64,000 nt of DNA from Candidatus Aminicenantota bacterium (GCA_026393975.1 JAPKZD010000022.1:1-64000); one strand, 5' to 3'; shown: positions 27,677-37,078, counted from the stretch's first letter. Program-made: numbers and translations. Notes: a model not told the origin generated them from the sequence alone.

Positions 27677-28915
27677 TCAGTCCTGAAGGAAGATGTGGCC
27701 GTAGACCTTGGCGTCTCCGACCATGTTGTCGATGATGCAGTATTCGTTCGGCTGGTGGGCGGTCTCGTCGAGCTTCGCCCAGCAGGCCGCGGGGAACCCG
27801 GCCCGGCGGAAAAGAGCCGCCACCGTCCCGCCGCCGATGCCCATGGCCTTGGCGTCCTTTTTATAGACGGCCTTGACCGCCTTTTTGAGGGCCTGGACGA
27901 CGGGGGCCTGGATCGAGGTCGGGGGAGCGGCCGCGGCCTTCTGCTGGACTTCCGCGTGGATCTTGACCTTGAACGTCTTTTCGACCCCGTCGGCGATCTT
28001 CCGGATCGTCTTCTCGACTTCCTGGACCTTGAACTTCGGCAGGATCCGCGAATCCATGTAGAAGACGTCCTCGCCGGGGATGGTGTTGACGTTGGGGACG
28101 TTGGCCTCTTTCTTGGTCGGCTCGAAGGTGGAGATGGGCGGGTCGAAGAGTTTGTCCCGGCCCGGGTAGATCTTGTAGAGGTCGTTCAGGGCGGCGATGA
28201 AGAAGCTGGCCGCCTTGAAGCTGTTGATGCCCTTTTCGGGGGTCGAGCCGTGGGCCTGCTTGCCGAGCGTCTTGAACTTGAGCCAGAGGATGCTCTTCTC
28301 GGCCACCTCGATCATCGTTCCGGTCTCGTTCCCGGCGTCGGGGACGATGATCAGGTCCTGCTTGCGGAAGATCTTGCGGTTCTGGATGACGTAATCGATG
28401 CCTTTTTGGCTTCCCGTCTCCTCGTCGGCGACGAGGGCGATGCCGATGTCGTAGTTCGGCGCGACCCCTTCGGCCCGGAGGGCTTTCACGGCGAAGAGGG
28501 AGGCGACCATGTCCTGCTGATTGTCCTCGACGCCGCGGCCGTAGACCCGGCCCTTCTCGACCCAGGCCTTGAATGGATTCCCGTGCCATAGGGAGAGCTC
28601 GCCGGGCGGGACGACGTCCGTGTGGGTCATGATCCAGATCGTCCGGGCCGGGCTCTTGCCCCGGTAATAGGCCAGGACGTTGGGCCGGTAGCCGGCTGGC
28701 GTGTCCAGGTCCGGGGCCTTGATCAGGGTGACATTGACAAAGCCGTTTGTTTTCAGGAAGTTGATGAGGAAATCGGCCTTCTTGGCCTCTCCCTCCCCGC
28801 CGCTCGACGGGGCGATCGCCGGGATGGCGCAGAGGCGTACCTGGAGATCTACCATCTCGTCGCGGAAATTCTCGATCCTTTTGGCCAGCCTGTCAAAGGT
28901 CTCGTTGAGGTTCAT
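27677..28915 (-). CDS. M20-family metallopeptidase
   Basis: 412 aa, probably a cytoplasmic di- or tripeptidase/deacylase with two zinc ions. The ligand motifs are in order: THTDVVP (His, Asp), GRGVEDNQQ (bridging Asp), ADEETGS (catalytic Glu plus Glu ligand), VPDAGN and the final His in DETAHQPNEY. The dimerisation domain sits between about 190 and 310. Length suits ArgE/DapE/CPG2-type enzymes; the exact substrate cannot be told. AGGAG lies 8 nt ahead of the ATG. It converges with the HDAC gene and follows pgsA. Confidence 0.85.
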   Translation of the reverse strand: MNLNETFDRLAKRIENFRDEMVDLQVRLCAIPAIAPSSGGEGEAKKADFLINFLKTNGFVNVTLIKAPDLDTPAGYRPNVLAYYRGKSPARTIWIMTHTDVVPPGELSLWHGNPFKAWVEKGRVYGRGVEDNQQDMVASLFAVKALRAEGVAPNYDIGIALVADEETGSQKGIDYVIQNRKIFRKQDLIIVPDAGNETGTMIEVAEKSILWLKFKTLGKQAHGSTPEKGINSFKAASFFIAALNDLYKIYPGRDKLFDPPISTFEPTKKEANVPNVNTIPGEDVFYMDSRILPKFKVQEVEKTIRKIADGVEKTFKVKIHAEVQQKAAAAPPTSIQAPVVQALKKAVKAVYKKDAKAMGIGGGTVAALFRRAGFPAACWAKLDETAHQPNEYCIIDNMVGDAKVYGHIFLQD

Positions 28916-28947
28916 GCGGAGCTCCTAGTGGGGGACATAACGGCGGA

Positions 28948-28975
28948 ATCTTATCACGATGGCGGAAAAAATCAA
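28948..28975 (-). promoter_or_regulatory. Possible promoter of the M20 peptidase
   Basis: Minus strand TTGATT (28970-28975), 16 nt, TAAGAT (28948-28953), located between pgsA and the peptidase, about 32 nt before its ATG. Confidence 0.4.
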
Positions 28976-28979
28976 CCTA

Positions 28980-29591
28980 TCAAGGGCGGTCGCGGCGGAG
29001 AACGGCGATCCCCCGGAATCCATACTGGACCCAGGACACGGAAGTGAGAATCGCTGTCATGGCATAGAGCCAGCCCAGGGCCTCGGGTGACCGGCCCGTG
29101 GCGTTGCAGAAAAGGACGAAGTAAAGAACGAGAACCTGGCAGACCGTGCTGGCCTTTCCGGCGAGCATCGGCTTGAACGTCTGCTTGCCTCGGAGGGTGA
29201 TGAGGACAAGCGTGGTCAGGGCGATGGCGACGTCCCGGCCGATGCAGATTGCCGTCAACCACAAGGGCAGGGTGTTGGGCTGGCTGAGCGCCGGGAGGGT
29301 GAGGACGACGAAGGCCGAGGTGAGAAGGATTTTGTCGGCGGCGGGATCGAGCCAGAGGCCGAGGGTCGACTTGAGGCGGAGCAGGCGGGCAGCTAAACCG
29401 TCGAGCGCGTCCGTCGCTCCGGCGGCCAGGAAAACGATGAACGCCGCCCAGGGTCTTTTCTGGACCATCATCCAGACGAAGACGGGCGTCAGCAGGATCC
29501 TGGAGAGGGAGAGCAGGTTGGGCAGGGTGAGCGCCTCGGACCGGCGGGCCTCGCCCGCCGCTCCTTCGGGGCCCTTGACGGTTTCGTTCAT
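28980..29591 (-). CDS. pgsA: CDP-alcohol phosphatidyltransferase (PgsA-like)
   Basis: 203 aa. Integral membrane enzyme; the likely product is phosphatidylglycerophosphate from CDP-diacylglycerol and glycerol-3-phosphate. The diagnostic D-x2-D-G-x2-A-R-x8-G-x3-D-x3-D motif is intact (DALDGLAARLLRLKSTLGLWLDPAADK, here split for reading: Asp pair at about 60-63, final Asp near 86). Four or more membrane segments are seen. It lies in the miaA-hflX-TPR-pgsA run. Another alcohol acceptor is possible because family members are hard to separate. Confidence 0.8.
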   Translation of the reverse strand: MNETVKGPEGAAGEARRSEALTLPNLLSLSRILLTPVFVWMMVQKRPWAAFIVFLAAGATDALDGLAARLLRLKSTLGLWLDPAADKILLTSAFVVLTLPALSQPNTLPLWLTAICIGRDVAIALTTLVLITLRGKQTFKPMLAGKASTVCQVLVLYFVLFCNATGRSPEALGWLYAMTAILTSVSWVQYGFRGIAVLRRDRP

Positions 29592-29612
29592 GACACGCTT
29601 TCTTGCCTGTCC

Positions 29613-30935
29613 CTACCTGGCCAGACCGAGGATGAGGGCCATGACCCGAACCGCTTCGTTCCCGGGAACGGTCCTCTCGGGCTCGAACATCCGTTCGGGC
29701 GTGAGGGTCATAACCTGGAAGGAGAGCGCACGAATGATGGCTTGGCGGTAATAGTTGTCCGCGGAGACGTCGGCGACCTGGATCCGCCTCGTCTCGACGA
29801 GGGGAACGAACCTGGCCCCCCTGGACTGGAGGACCCCGATGAGCCGGACCGCCGTGTCGGCCAGCTCGGCCCGGTTGATGATCCGCCGGGGCTGGAATGT
29901 GTGGTTGTCGAAGACGCTCATGATGTCGAGGGAGGCGACCTTGACGATGTACCTCTGGGCCCAGGACATCGCGATGTCGACGAGGATCTCCGTCCGCCCG
30001 CCGGGGGAGTCGAGGAGATCGCCGAACTTGACGCCGATCAGGGCGGCCAAGTCCTCACGGGCGACGGCCTCCAGGGCGGGGATGCCAGCGTACTCGCTGG
30101 GCAACTCATAAATGCCCAGCTTGGCCTTGAGCTCCTCGATGCGCTTGCCGGTGGCCGCGTCTTGGTGCTCGAGCGCGGCCAGCTTTTCGAGGACATCCAG
30201 GCTCTGCCCGAGTTCTCCGGAATCGGCCAGGTATTCGGCATACTCCCGGAGGACGGCCTTGTCCGCCGTCCGGCCTTCCATGGCGGCCTTGAAGTGGAGG
30301 AGCGCGCTGGCGGCATTTTTCTCCTGCCTGTAGATCCGGGCCAAGTCGAGGTGGGCCTCCACTGTCTCGGGAGCGAAGAACAGAACCTTCAGGAATTCCC
30401 TCTTGGCGGTTTCCCGGTCGCCCGCGGCCAGGGCCGTACGGGCATCGGCCAGGGACGCCTTGACGAGGTCGTCGCGGAGGGCTTCGAATCGCGGCTTGGC
30501 CCAGCGGTCGCTGGGATCTCTCTTGAGGATCTCCCGGTACTCGCCGAGGACCTTCTCGTTCTCCCGCCTCGACTCGTAGATCTGGGCCAGCCCGATCCGG
30601 GCCGGGGTCATGTCCGGGAAGCTCCGGAGGGAGGTCTTGAATCCCTCCTCCGCGGCCGCGAGGTCGCCGAGGAGGAGATCGGCGTAGGCCAGCCCCACGG
30701 CGTAGGCGGGGCTCGCTGCCCCCAGCTTCGAAACGAGTTTTCTCGCGTGTTCGGCCCGGCCGGCTTTGAGCGCGTCCCAGGCCTCCTTGACGGCGATCCG
30801 GTCGTCCAGGCGCAGGCGCGTCGAGACGTCCGGCGGGATGTCCCCGACGAAGAAAGCGGGCGGCCCGGTCGGGAGGGTGGCGCAGGACCAGGCCCCGAGG
30901 AGGGCGATGCCGATCGCGGCGAGTTTTCTCACCAT
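29613..30935 (-). CDS. Probable lipoprotein with TPRs and an SLH-like C-terminus
   Basis: 440 aa. The N-terminal signal ends GAWSCATL; the Cys at about 18 could be lipidated, although the lipobox is not canonical. TPR-like helices fill about 45-275 (IGLAQIYESRREN, LDLARIYRQEKN). The last 120 residues contain TFQPRRIINRAELADTAVRLI, which resembles an S-layer-homology repeat that anchors proteins to wall polymers, though only one such unit is clear. The 3' end of hflX overlaps its start by 7 nt, so expression is coupled. Role unknown. Confidence 0.65.
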   Translation of the reverse strand: MVRKLAAIGIALLGAWSCATLPTGPPAFFVGDIPPDVSTRLRLDDRIAVKEAWDALKAGRAEHARKLVSKLGAASPAYAVGLAYADLLLGDLAAAEEGFKTSLRSFPDMTPARIGLAQIYESRRENEKVLGEYREILKRDPSDRWAKPRFEALRDDLVKASLADARTALAAGDRETAKREFLKVLFFAPETVEAHLDLARIYRQEKNAASALLHFKAAMEGRTADKAVLREYAEYLADSGELGQSLDVLEKLAALEHQDAATGKRIEELKAKLGIYELPSEYAGIPALEAVAREDLAALIGVKFGDLLDSPGGRTEILVDIAMSWAQRYIVKVASLDIMSVFDNHTFQPRRIINRAELADTAVRLIGVLQSRGARFVPLVETRRIQVADVSADNYYRQAIIRALSFQVMTLTPERMFEPERTVPGNEAVRVMALILGLAR

Positions 30936-32197
30936 GGCTCTTCTCCTTGATCGATATAGGGCAGGAAACTGACGATCCCCGCCGGGTCGGCCATGACCTT
31001 GAATTCGAGGAAGCGCTCGCTCTCCCGTTTCTTCAGGACGAGCGAGCGGCGAGGCAGAGAATCCGTGATCTCGCGGCTCTCCTTGGGGACGCGGATGTAA
31101 TAGAGCTTGTAGCCGCCGAAGAGGACCTCCCGGAGCCGGCGGAGGAAATCCGGGACGCCCTCCTCCGTTATCGCCGAGAGGGCGATCGTCTGGGCCTGCG
31201 GGTCGCCGTTCCGCTTCAAGAGAAGGACCCTCTCGTCTTCGGGCAGGAGGTCGATCTTGTTGAAGACCTTGACAACCGGGATGCCGGCGATGCCGAGGTC
31301 GGCCAGGATGCCCTCGACCGCGCCGAGCTGATGTTCCGAGGCGGGCGAGGCGATGTCGACGACGTGGCAGATGCAGTCCGCTTCGCCGACCTCCTCGAGC
31401 GTCGCCCGGAAGGACGTGACCAGCTCGACCGGGAGCTTCTTGATGAAGCCGACGGTGTCGGTGAGGAAAAAAAACGTGCCGTCGGGAAAGGAGACGCGCC
31501 GGAGGAGGGGGTCCAGGGTGGAGAAGAGGCTCGACGACGTGTATCGCCGCTCCTTGGTGAGAAGGTTGAACAGCGTCGATTTCCCGGCGCTCGTGTAGCC
31601 GACGAGCGAGACCGTGGGGACGGGGCTTCCCCTCCGGCCCTGGCGCTGGCTCAAACGCCTTTTCTGGAGGCCGTCGATATCCTTTTTGATCTTTGTGATC
31701 CGGTCCGTGATGCGGCGGCGGTCCACCTCGAGCTTCTTCTCGCCCGGGCCGCGGGTCCCGATGCCGGCGCCCTGCTGGGTCAGGCCGGGGCCCTTACCCC
31801 GGAGGCGCGGCAGTCGATAGTTCAACTGGGCCAGTTCCACCTGGAGCTTCCCTTCGTTCGTCCGGGCCCGTTGGGCGAAGATGTCGAGAATGAGTTGGGT
31901 CCGGTCGACAACCTTGGCCCGGATCTCGTCCTCGAGATTCCGCTGTTGGGTGGCGTTGAGGTTGTGGTCGAAGATGACCAGGTCGGCCGCCGATTCCCCG
32001 GCCAGCCGGGCGATCTCCTCGACCTTGCCCGTGCCGACGAACCAGCGGGGGTTCGTCCGGGGCAGGGCCTGAAAGACCTTCCCCACGACCTCGGCGCCGG
32101 CCGCGCCGGCCAGGCCGGTCAGTTCCGTCAGAGACTCTTCGGCCTCGTCCCTTTCCTTCCGGGTCGTGGCCACGTTGATGAGGATTGCGCGTTCCAT
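30929..32197 (-). CDS. hflX: GTPase HflX
   Basis: 422 aa. Ribosome-associated GTPase that splits stalled or stressed 70S ribosomes. The N-terminal glycine-rich HflX domain shows FDHNLNATQQRNLE and the RGPGEKKLEVDRRRI linker; the G domain has GYTSAGKST (G1), DTVGFI (G3) and NKIDLL (G4). It starts 14 nt after miaA and overlaps the following TPR gene by 7 nt. The miaA-hflX pair is a widespread order. Confidence 0.93.
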   Translation of the reverse strand: MERAILINVATTRKERDEAEESLTELTGLAGAAGAEVVGKVFQALPRTNPRWFVGTGKVEEIARLAGESAADLVIFDHNLNATQQRNLEDEIRAKVVDRTQLILDIFAQRARTNEGKLQVELAQLNYRLPRLRGKGPGLTQQGAGIGTRGPGEKKLEVDRRRITDRITKIKKDIDGLQKRRLSQRQGRRGSPVPTVSLVGYTSAGKSTLFNLLTKERRYTSSSLFSTLDPLLRRVSFPDGTFFFLTDTVGFIKKLPVELVTSFRATLEEVGEADCICHVVDIASPASEHQLGAVEGILADLGIAGIPVVKVFNKIDLLPEDERVLLLKRNGDPQAQTIALSAITEEGVPDFLRRLREVLFGGYKLYYIRVPKESREITDSLPRRSLVLKKRESERFLEFKVMADPAGIVSFLPYIDQGEEPW

Positions 32198-32211
32198 GGG
32201 CTTAGGGAATC

Positions 32212-33135
32212 CTATTGTAAATGGTTTTGGACGTATTCCTCAAGGGCGGGGCCGTCGTCGGGCGAAAACCAGGTCACGCCGTCCATCTTCCGGAACCAGG
32301 TCGTCTGCCGCTTGGCGTAGTGGCGCGTGTCGGTCTTGGTCGAGGCCAGGGCTTCCTCGCGGCCGATTTCGCCCCGGAGGAGCCTCAGGACATGGCTGTA
32401 GCCGAGAGCGCGGAAGGGCGGCGCGTCCTCGGCGACGCCCCGTTCGAGGAGGCCCCGGACCTCCTCGACGAGCCCCCGCTCGAACATCCGTTCGACGCGG
32501 TCGTCGATGCGCCGGTAGAGCGCGTCCCGTTCTAGCCGGAGGCCGAGGCGCAGGACGTTCCGGCCCTTGACCGGCGATTCGGTCCTGAGGAAGTGCTCGG
32601 ACATGGGCCGTCCGGTCGCGGCGTGGACCTCGAGGGCGCGGATGATCCGGACGCGGTCGCGGCTCCGAACCTTCCGGGCGTATTCCGGGTCGACCGCCTC
32701 TAGCCGCCGGAAAAGGGAATCGAGCCCTTCCTCCCGCGCCGTGGCCTCGAGCGAGGCCCTGACGGCCGGGTCGCGGCCGGGGCCGGGAAAAAGGCCATCC
32801 ACGAGGGCCTTGATGTAGAGGCCCGTGCCTCCGGCGATCAACGGGAGATGTCCCCGGGAGGCGATCTTGCCGGCGGCCGCTAGCGCTTCCCGGACGAAAT
32901 CGGCGGCCGTGAACTGGACCTCCGGCCCGACGACGTCGATCAGGTGATGGCGGACGCCGCGCCGGGCCGCAGCCGTCGGTTTGTCGGTACCGATGTCGAA
33001 GCCGCGGTAAACCTGGATGGAATCGCCGCTGATGACCTCGCCGCCGAAACGCAGGGCCAGGTCGACGGCCACCCGGCTCTTGCCGACGGCGGTCGGGCCG
33101 AGGACGATGACGATATCGCTCGTGTCAGGTTCCAA
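32212..33135 (-). CDS. miaA: tRNA dimethylallyltransferase
   Basis: 307 aa. Adds the dimethylallyl group to N6 of A37 in tRNAs reading UNN codons. P-loop VLGPTAVGKSRVAV (about 10-23), SGDSIQVYRGFDIGTDKP, and LIAGGTGLYIKAL are family signatures, and the C-terminus keeps TRHYAKRQTTWFRK. Length is typical. Its start overlaps the end of a 26-codon membrane-peptide frame, so the whole run from the DUF4388 gene to pgsA may be one operon. Confidence 0.95.
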   Translation of the reverse strand: MEPDTSDIVIVLGPTAVGKSRVAVDLALRFGGEVISGDSIQVYRGFDIGTDKPTAAARRGVRHHLIDVVGPEVQFTAADFVREALAAAGKIASRGHLPLIAGGTGLYIKALVDGLFPGPGRDPAVRASLEATAREEGLDSLFRRLEAVDPEYARKVRSRDRVRIIRALEVHAATGRPMSEHFLRTESPVKGRNVLRLGLRLERDALYRRIDDRVERMFERGLVEEVRGLLERGVAEDAPPFRALGYSHVLRLLRGEIGREEALASTKTDTRHYAKRQTTWFRKMDGVTWFSPDDGPALEEYVQNHLQ

Positions 33136-33205
33136 TTTCGATCAGTATCCAAATCGCGAGGACCGAGGCGAAAAGAAGGAGGGCGAAGAGCTGGCGCCGC
33201 TTCAA
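33125..33205 (-). CDS. Possible 26-aa single-pass membrane peptide
   Basis: TTG start at 33205, stop at 33125. Basic start (KRRQ) followed by one hydrophobic helix (LFALLLFASVLAIWILI) and a short end EIGT. The TTG overlaps the TGA of the DUF4388 gene (TTGA), a GGAGAGG lies 4 nt upstream, and its own stop overlaps the miaA start region. Such double coupling is unusual for chance frames. No family is known to me; it would be missed by most gene finders. Confidence 0.5.
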   Translation of the reverse strand: MKRRQLFALLLFASVLAIWILIEIGT

Positions 33206-34308
33206 GGGGCCTCTCCAACCTTGTCCAGGCTCCTGACGAGCGCGGATTCGTGGGCCGGGCCGAGAGTCCGCTTGACGGCCAGGACTTCGGCGGCGAGGAC
33301 CTCGTCCATGCTCCGGAGGAGGCTCCGGCGGCATCCGTCCCCGACGATGTTGGCGTTCACCTTGAGCAGGGACTTGATCTCGAGCCGCCCGTCCGGCTTG
33401 ATCTCCGCGCCCTGGAAGGCCGGGTCGAGACGGCCCCGGACCTCCTCCAAGGCTTTCTCGACGATGGAAAAGGCCACCGGTCCGATCTCTTTTGAAATGT
33501 ACTTGAAAACGAACGAGCACTTGGCGTTGAACACGCCCAAGAGCCGGTCCATGCCGGCCAGGGACATGTCGGGGGGCAATTTCCCCGTCTTCGGCTTCGG
33601 GCCCGCAGTCCCGGCCAGACCCAGGCAGAGAAGGGCGAAGAGGGCCCTCCGGGTCTCGGCTTCGCCGACGGCGCTCGCGTCGCAGAGTTCGGCCAGGGTC
33701 TTGGCGGGATCGAGGAGGCCGAGGACGTATCTCTCGGTGAGGGAAAGCCGAAAGGCGTCCGGCGAACAGGACGGAAGCCGTCGGACCATGTCTCCATCGG
33801 TGGGAAGGGATTCGTCCCGGACCGCGTCGTCCTTCATCCGCCGGACGCCCTCGAGGAGGAGGCCGGGGATGTCGATCGCCCCGACCAGGACCCGGCCCGG
33901 CGGACCGGCCCGGACGTGGAACTCGCGCTCGGGGCCGCGGGCGTCGAGGAGCGACAAGGCCTCTTCCCGGGCGTAGGACTCGAGGAGCGTCCAGAGGCGT
34001 TCGGGCTCGAAGAGAGAGGTTTCGACGAGGGCCCGGAGGGCGGGCACTTCGTTTTTCTGGGCGTGCTCTTCGATCCGGGTCAGGGCGATCAGGTCCGCTT
34101 CTCCCGTGGTCAGGAGGAAGCGCAGAAAGTCCTTTTCCTCGAAGGACGTCGAATCCAGGATGAGCGAGCCGCGTTCGAACGACAGGCATTTCGGGCCGCC
34201 GTCGGCCTTGACGTAGAGCGACCCGCTCTGCCCCTGCCGCCAGATCTCGGCCAGGACGCGGGCGATGGGGGCGCGGGAGAATTCCCCGGAAGCGAGCCAG
34301 TCGTCCAT
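33202..34308 (-). CDS. DUF4388-type protein
   Basis: 368 aa, cytoplasmic, no membrane segment. The N-terminus (GEFSRAPIARVLAEIWRQGQSGSLYVK, about 8-34) is the DUF4388/PATAN-like pattern, often found with two-component and gliding-motility proteins in deltaproteobacteria and relatives. A helical middle and a C-terminal unit (about 235-340) that reads like a sensor or effector domain follow. There is no DNA-binding or receiver motif. Function is unknown; the family suggests signalling. The predicted promoter leaves only 8 nt before the ATG. Confidence 0.65.
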   Translation of the reverse strand: MDDWLASGEFSRAPIARVLAEIWRQGQSGSLYVKADGGPKCLSFERGSLILDSTSFEEKDFLRFLLTTGEADLIALTRIEEHAQKNEVPALRALVETSLFEPERLWTLLESYAREEALSLLDARGPEREFHVRAGPPGRVLVGAIDIPGLLLEGVRRMKDDAVRDESLPTDGDMVRRLPSCSPDAFRLSLTERYVLGLLDPAKTLAELCDASAVGEAETRRALFALLCLGLAGTAGPKPKTGKLPPDMSLAGMDRLLGVFNAKCSFVFKYISKEIGPVAFSIVEKALEEVRGRLDPAFQGAEIKPDGRLEIKSLLKVNANIVGDGCRRSLLRSMDEVLAAEVLAVKRTLGPAHESALVRSLDKVGEAP

Positions 34309-34316
34309 GTCCTTAA

Positions 34317-34343
34317 TGTATAGACGGGAAGGCGCGAAGTCAA
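34317..34343 (-). promoter_or_regulatory. Possible leaderless promoter of the DUF4388 gene
   Basis: Minus strand TTGACT (34338-34343), 15 nt, TATACA (34317-34322); the -10 ends 8 nt before the ATG. The spacer is short, and an alternative TACATT with 17 nt spacing overlaps it. AAGGAC between them could act as an SD if transcription starts further upstream. Confidence 0.35.
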
Positions 34344-34344
34344 T

Positions 34345-35052
34345 TTACCTGAGGAAACTCATCCCGATCATGGCGATGCCGACGTTGACGAGAGCCTTGA
34401 GGAACCAGACGCCGTAGGAGAAGAAAAGGGCTTTCTTGAGCTCGATCTTGAACACCGCGGCCAGCCCGAAGGCCAGGATGCCGAACATCCAGAGCTGGAA
34501 GAAATCGACCTGGGAAAGCATGATGTAAGAGGTCGACGTGACTTCCATCTTCGGGAAGAGCAGGGCCAGGCTGGTCGACGTCTGCATGAGGGATTTCCGG
34601 GTCAGGGCGAGGATCATGCGGACGGCGTTGCCGAACAGCTTGTCCACCAGACTGGCGTGAAGGAGCGCGGACAGGACCTGGGCGTAGGTTCCCTGCGAGG
34701 AGAGGAAGCGGCCCAGGATGAGGAGGACCAACGCCTGGAGGAGGAGCGCGATCAGGGTGAAGAGAGGTGTCGTCACGAACGTCTGGATGATTCGGCTTCG
34801 GGCCGAGGGGTTCTCCATGTTCTGGATCATCTGGTCGTAACGCTCCGCTCCCACGCGCTCCTTGAGCACGGCGTTGTCCTTCATGAGCCGGAGCTGGTCT
34901 TTCTGCATGTAGGGGGCGACGATGAGGTTGAAGGCGATGAGGGCGACGAGGACGACGATGAGAGCGTCGACCCAGACCGGTTTCGCGGCCAGCCCGTCGA
35001 AGACGGGACGGGGATTGAAGAAGACGCCTTCGATGCGTTTGAAAAGGTTCAT
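34345..35052 (-). CDS. Yip1-family membrane protein in an ABC-efflux cluster
   Basis: 235 aa. N-terminus MNLFKRIEGVFFNPRPVFDGL is Yip1-like; five or so hydrophobic segments follow (about 25-50, 88-112, 125-150, 170-190, 200-230). It begins 3 nt after the ABC ATPase, which is coupled to the MacA-type adaptor. No FtsX/MacB-type permease is present, so this protein occupies the place where a permease gene would be expected. Whether it serves as the membrane partner is unknown. Confidence 0.7.
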   Translation of the reverse strand: MNLFKRIEGVFFNPRPVFDGLAAKPVWVDALIVVLVALIAFNLIVAPYMQKDQLRLMKDNAVLKERVGAERYDQMIQNMENPSARSRIIQTFVTTPLFTLIALLLQALVLLILGRFLSSQGTYAQVLSALLHASLVDKLFGNAVRMILALTRKSLMQTSTSLALLFPKMEVTSTSYIMLSQVDFFQLWMFGILAFGLAAVFKIELKKALFFSYGVWFLKALVNVGIAMIGMSFLR

Positions 35053-35055
35053 GGG

Positions 35056-35757
35056 CTAGGCTCCTTTCCGTTCGTCTTTTTCGATCTCACCGTCGCGGAT
35101 ATGGACGATGCGCTGGGCCTGGTTCGCCACTTCCTGGTCGTGGGTGACCATGATGATCGTGTTCCCCTGTTCGTGGAGCCGGTGGAAGAGGTTGAGGATC
35201 TCCCGGCCCGTCCGCGAGTCGAGGTTCCCCGTCGGCTCGTCGGCGAGGAGGAGGGACGGCTCGTTGACCAGGGCCCGGGCGACGGCCACGCGCTGGCGCT
35301 CACCGCCCGAGAGCTCGGCCGGCTTGTGGCTCATCCGGGCCTTCATCTCGACCCTTTCCAGGGCCCGCCGGGTCCGCTCCTCGCGCTCGGCCTTCTTCAT
35401 CCCGCTGTAGACGAGAGGGAGCTCGACGTTGCGGAACGCCGAGGCCCGTGAGAGGAGGTTGAAGACCTGGAAGACGAACCCGATCTCGCGATTCCGGGTG
35501 AAGGCCAATTCGTCCTCGGTCATGGTGCTGACGAGCTTGCCGTTGAGCCGGTAGGTCCCCGACGTGGGCGTGTCCAGACAGCCGATGAGGTTCATCAGGG
35601 TGGACTTGCCCGAACCCGAGGGGCCCATGATGGCCACGAACTCGTTCCGCTCGATCGTCAGGGAAACCCCTCGGAGGGCCTCGACCTCCTGCTCGTCGAG
35701 CTTGTAGATCTTCCAGAGGTTTTCAGCGAAGATGACGATAGGGTCGGCGCCGCTCAT
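35056..35757 (-). CDS. ABC transporter ATP-binding protein (MacB/LolD type)
   Basis: 233 aa. Single ABC ATPase with Walker [11 protein letters not shown]-loop, signature [15 protein letters not shown] and Walker [13 protein letters not shown], closest to the MacB/LolD group that powers mechanotransmission pumps or lipoprotein release. The start overlaps the adaptor stop by 4 nt (ATGA). The separate ATPase without fused permease implies a partner encoded elsewhere or the neighbouring Yip1 protein. Confidence 0.88.
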   Translation of the reverse strand: MSGADPIVIFAENLWKIYKLDEQEVEALRGVSLTIERNEFVAIMGPSGSGKSTLMNLIGCLDTPTSGTYRLNGKLVSTMTEDELAFTRNREIGFVFQVFNLLSRASAFRNVELPLVYSGMKKAEREERTRRALERVEMKARMSHKPAELSGGERQRVAVARALVNEPSLLLADEPTGNLDSRTGREILNLFHRLHEQGNTIIMVTHDQEVANQAQRIVHIRDGEIEKDERKGA

Positions 35758-37001
35758 TTTGTCGGGATATCCTTCTTCGGCTCCGTCTTGATCAGGACGC
35801 CGTCCTTGAGGTCGCGGAGGGAGGCGTAGGGGCCGGTGACGATGTCCTGCCCGTCCTTGAGGCCCGAAGTGATCTCGATCATCATTCCGCCGGTGATGCC
35901 CTTGCCGACCGGCTGGAACTTGACTCGGGCGTTCTCGACGGTGTAGACGCCTTCCTCCTCTTTCTGCGCCGTCGGGGCGCTCTTGTCCGCGCCGGCCTTG
36001 TCCCGGAGGACGAGCGCGGCAATGGGCACGGCCAGGGCCTGCTTCTTCTCGGCGACGATGATGTCGGCCGAGGCGGACAGCCCGGGCTTGAGCTTCTGGG
36101 ACGGATTCTCGAGGGTGATGACGACCTTGAAGTCTTTGGATTCCTGGGTCGAGACGCCGCCCGTCGTCTTCTGCAGGGCGGAACTGCCGATCTCCGTAAC
36201 CTTGCCCTTGAAGACGGTCTCGGGGAAGGCGTCGACGCGGAGGTTGGACTCCTGGCCGAGGCTGACGCCGATGACGTCGGTTTCGTCGACCTCGACTTCG
36301 ACCTCCATCACCGACAGGTCGGCGATGGTCATCAGGACCGTGCCGGGATTGTTCATCGTCCCGATGATGGCCACCTCGCCTTCTTCGACGCGGAGGCTGG
36401 TGATGACCCCGTCGATCGGGGAACCGTAGGTCGTTTTGTTGAGGTTGTCGAGCGTGCTCTTGAGGGACGCCTCGGCTTGCTTGATCTGGAAGCGGATGGC
36501 GTTCGTTTGGGCCGCGGAGATGTCGTATTGGGTCTTGGTCGTCTCGAGCTGGTCCTTGGAGATCAGCTGCTCGTCGGAGAGTTTCAGTTGGCGCTCATAG
36601 GCGTTCTTGTCCCTCTGGAGGCGGGCCTCCGCCTGGATGAGATCGGCGTTGGCGGCCCGGATGAAGTTCTGGTCGCGGTCGGCGATGGCCTCGTACTGGG
36701 TGGAATCCAGCTTGAGGAGAAAATCCCCGGCCTTGACTTCCTGCCCCTCGACGATGCCGATCTTGATGATCCGGCCCGGGACCTGGGCGCTGATGTTGAT
36801 GTTCTTCTTGGGCTTGACCTCTCCGGACGCCGAGACGATCGAGGTCAGGTCCTGTTTCTTGACCTTATCCACGGTCACCTTGACGGTCTTCTCGCGCTGG
36901 GACCGGAGGTTGGCGACGACGATGACGCCGACGACAAGGATTATGGCCAGGATGATCAACGGCTTTTTCCGCCGTTTCAAGAAGCTTTTCTTTTCCGTCA
37001 T
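35754..37001 (-). CDS. MacA-like periplasmic adaptor (HlyD family)
   Basis: 415 aa. N-terminal membrane anchor (about 12-32, [19 protein letters not shown]), barrel-sandwich/lipoyl halves ([21 protein letters not shown] at about 53-73 and [17 protein letters not shown]), a coiled-coil hairpin (about 105-195) and a beta-barrel plus membrane-proximal domain. Such adaptors link an inner-membrane ABC pump to an outer-membrane duct. First gene of a macA-ATPase-yip1 operon. The substrate (drug, lipid or peptide) is unknown. Confidence 0.85.
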   Translation of the reverse strand: MTEKKSFLKRRKKPLIILAIILVVGVIVVANLRSQREKTVKVTVDKVKKQDLTSIVSASGEVKPKKNINISAQVPGRIIKIGIVEGQEVKAGDFLLKLDSTQYEAIADRDQNFIRAANADLIQAEARLQRDKNAYERQLKLSDEQLISKDQLETTKTQYDISAAQTNAIRFQIKQAEASLKSTLDNLNKTTYGSPIDGVITSLRVEEGEVAIIGTMNNPGTVLMTIADLSVMEVEVEVDETDVIGVSLGQESNLRVDAFPETVFKGKVTEIGSSALQKTTGGVSTQESKDFKVVITLENPSQKLKPGLSASADIIVAEKKQALAVPIAALVLRDKAGADKSAPTAQKEEEGVYTVENARVKFQPVGKGITGGMMIEITSGLKDGQDIVTGPYASLRDLKDGVLIKTEPKKDIPTK

Positions 37002-37045
37002 GGGTTGAAGCCTTTCTCGTCGATTTCTGAAGTAACCAACCTATT

Positions 37046-37075
37046 ATACTACGGAAGGCCAGCGAATAGGTTCAA
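37046..37075 (-). promoter_or_regulatory. Promoter of the macA-like operon
   Basis: Minus strand TTGAAC (37070-37075), 18 nt, TAGTAT (37046-37051); a second TATAAT overlaps it (37043-37048). It is divergent with the suhB promoter, which starts 4 bp away. Confidence 0.45.
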
Positions 37076-37078
37076 GAT

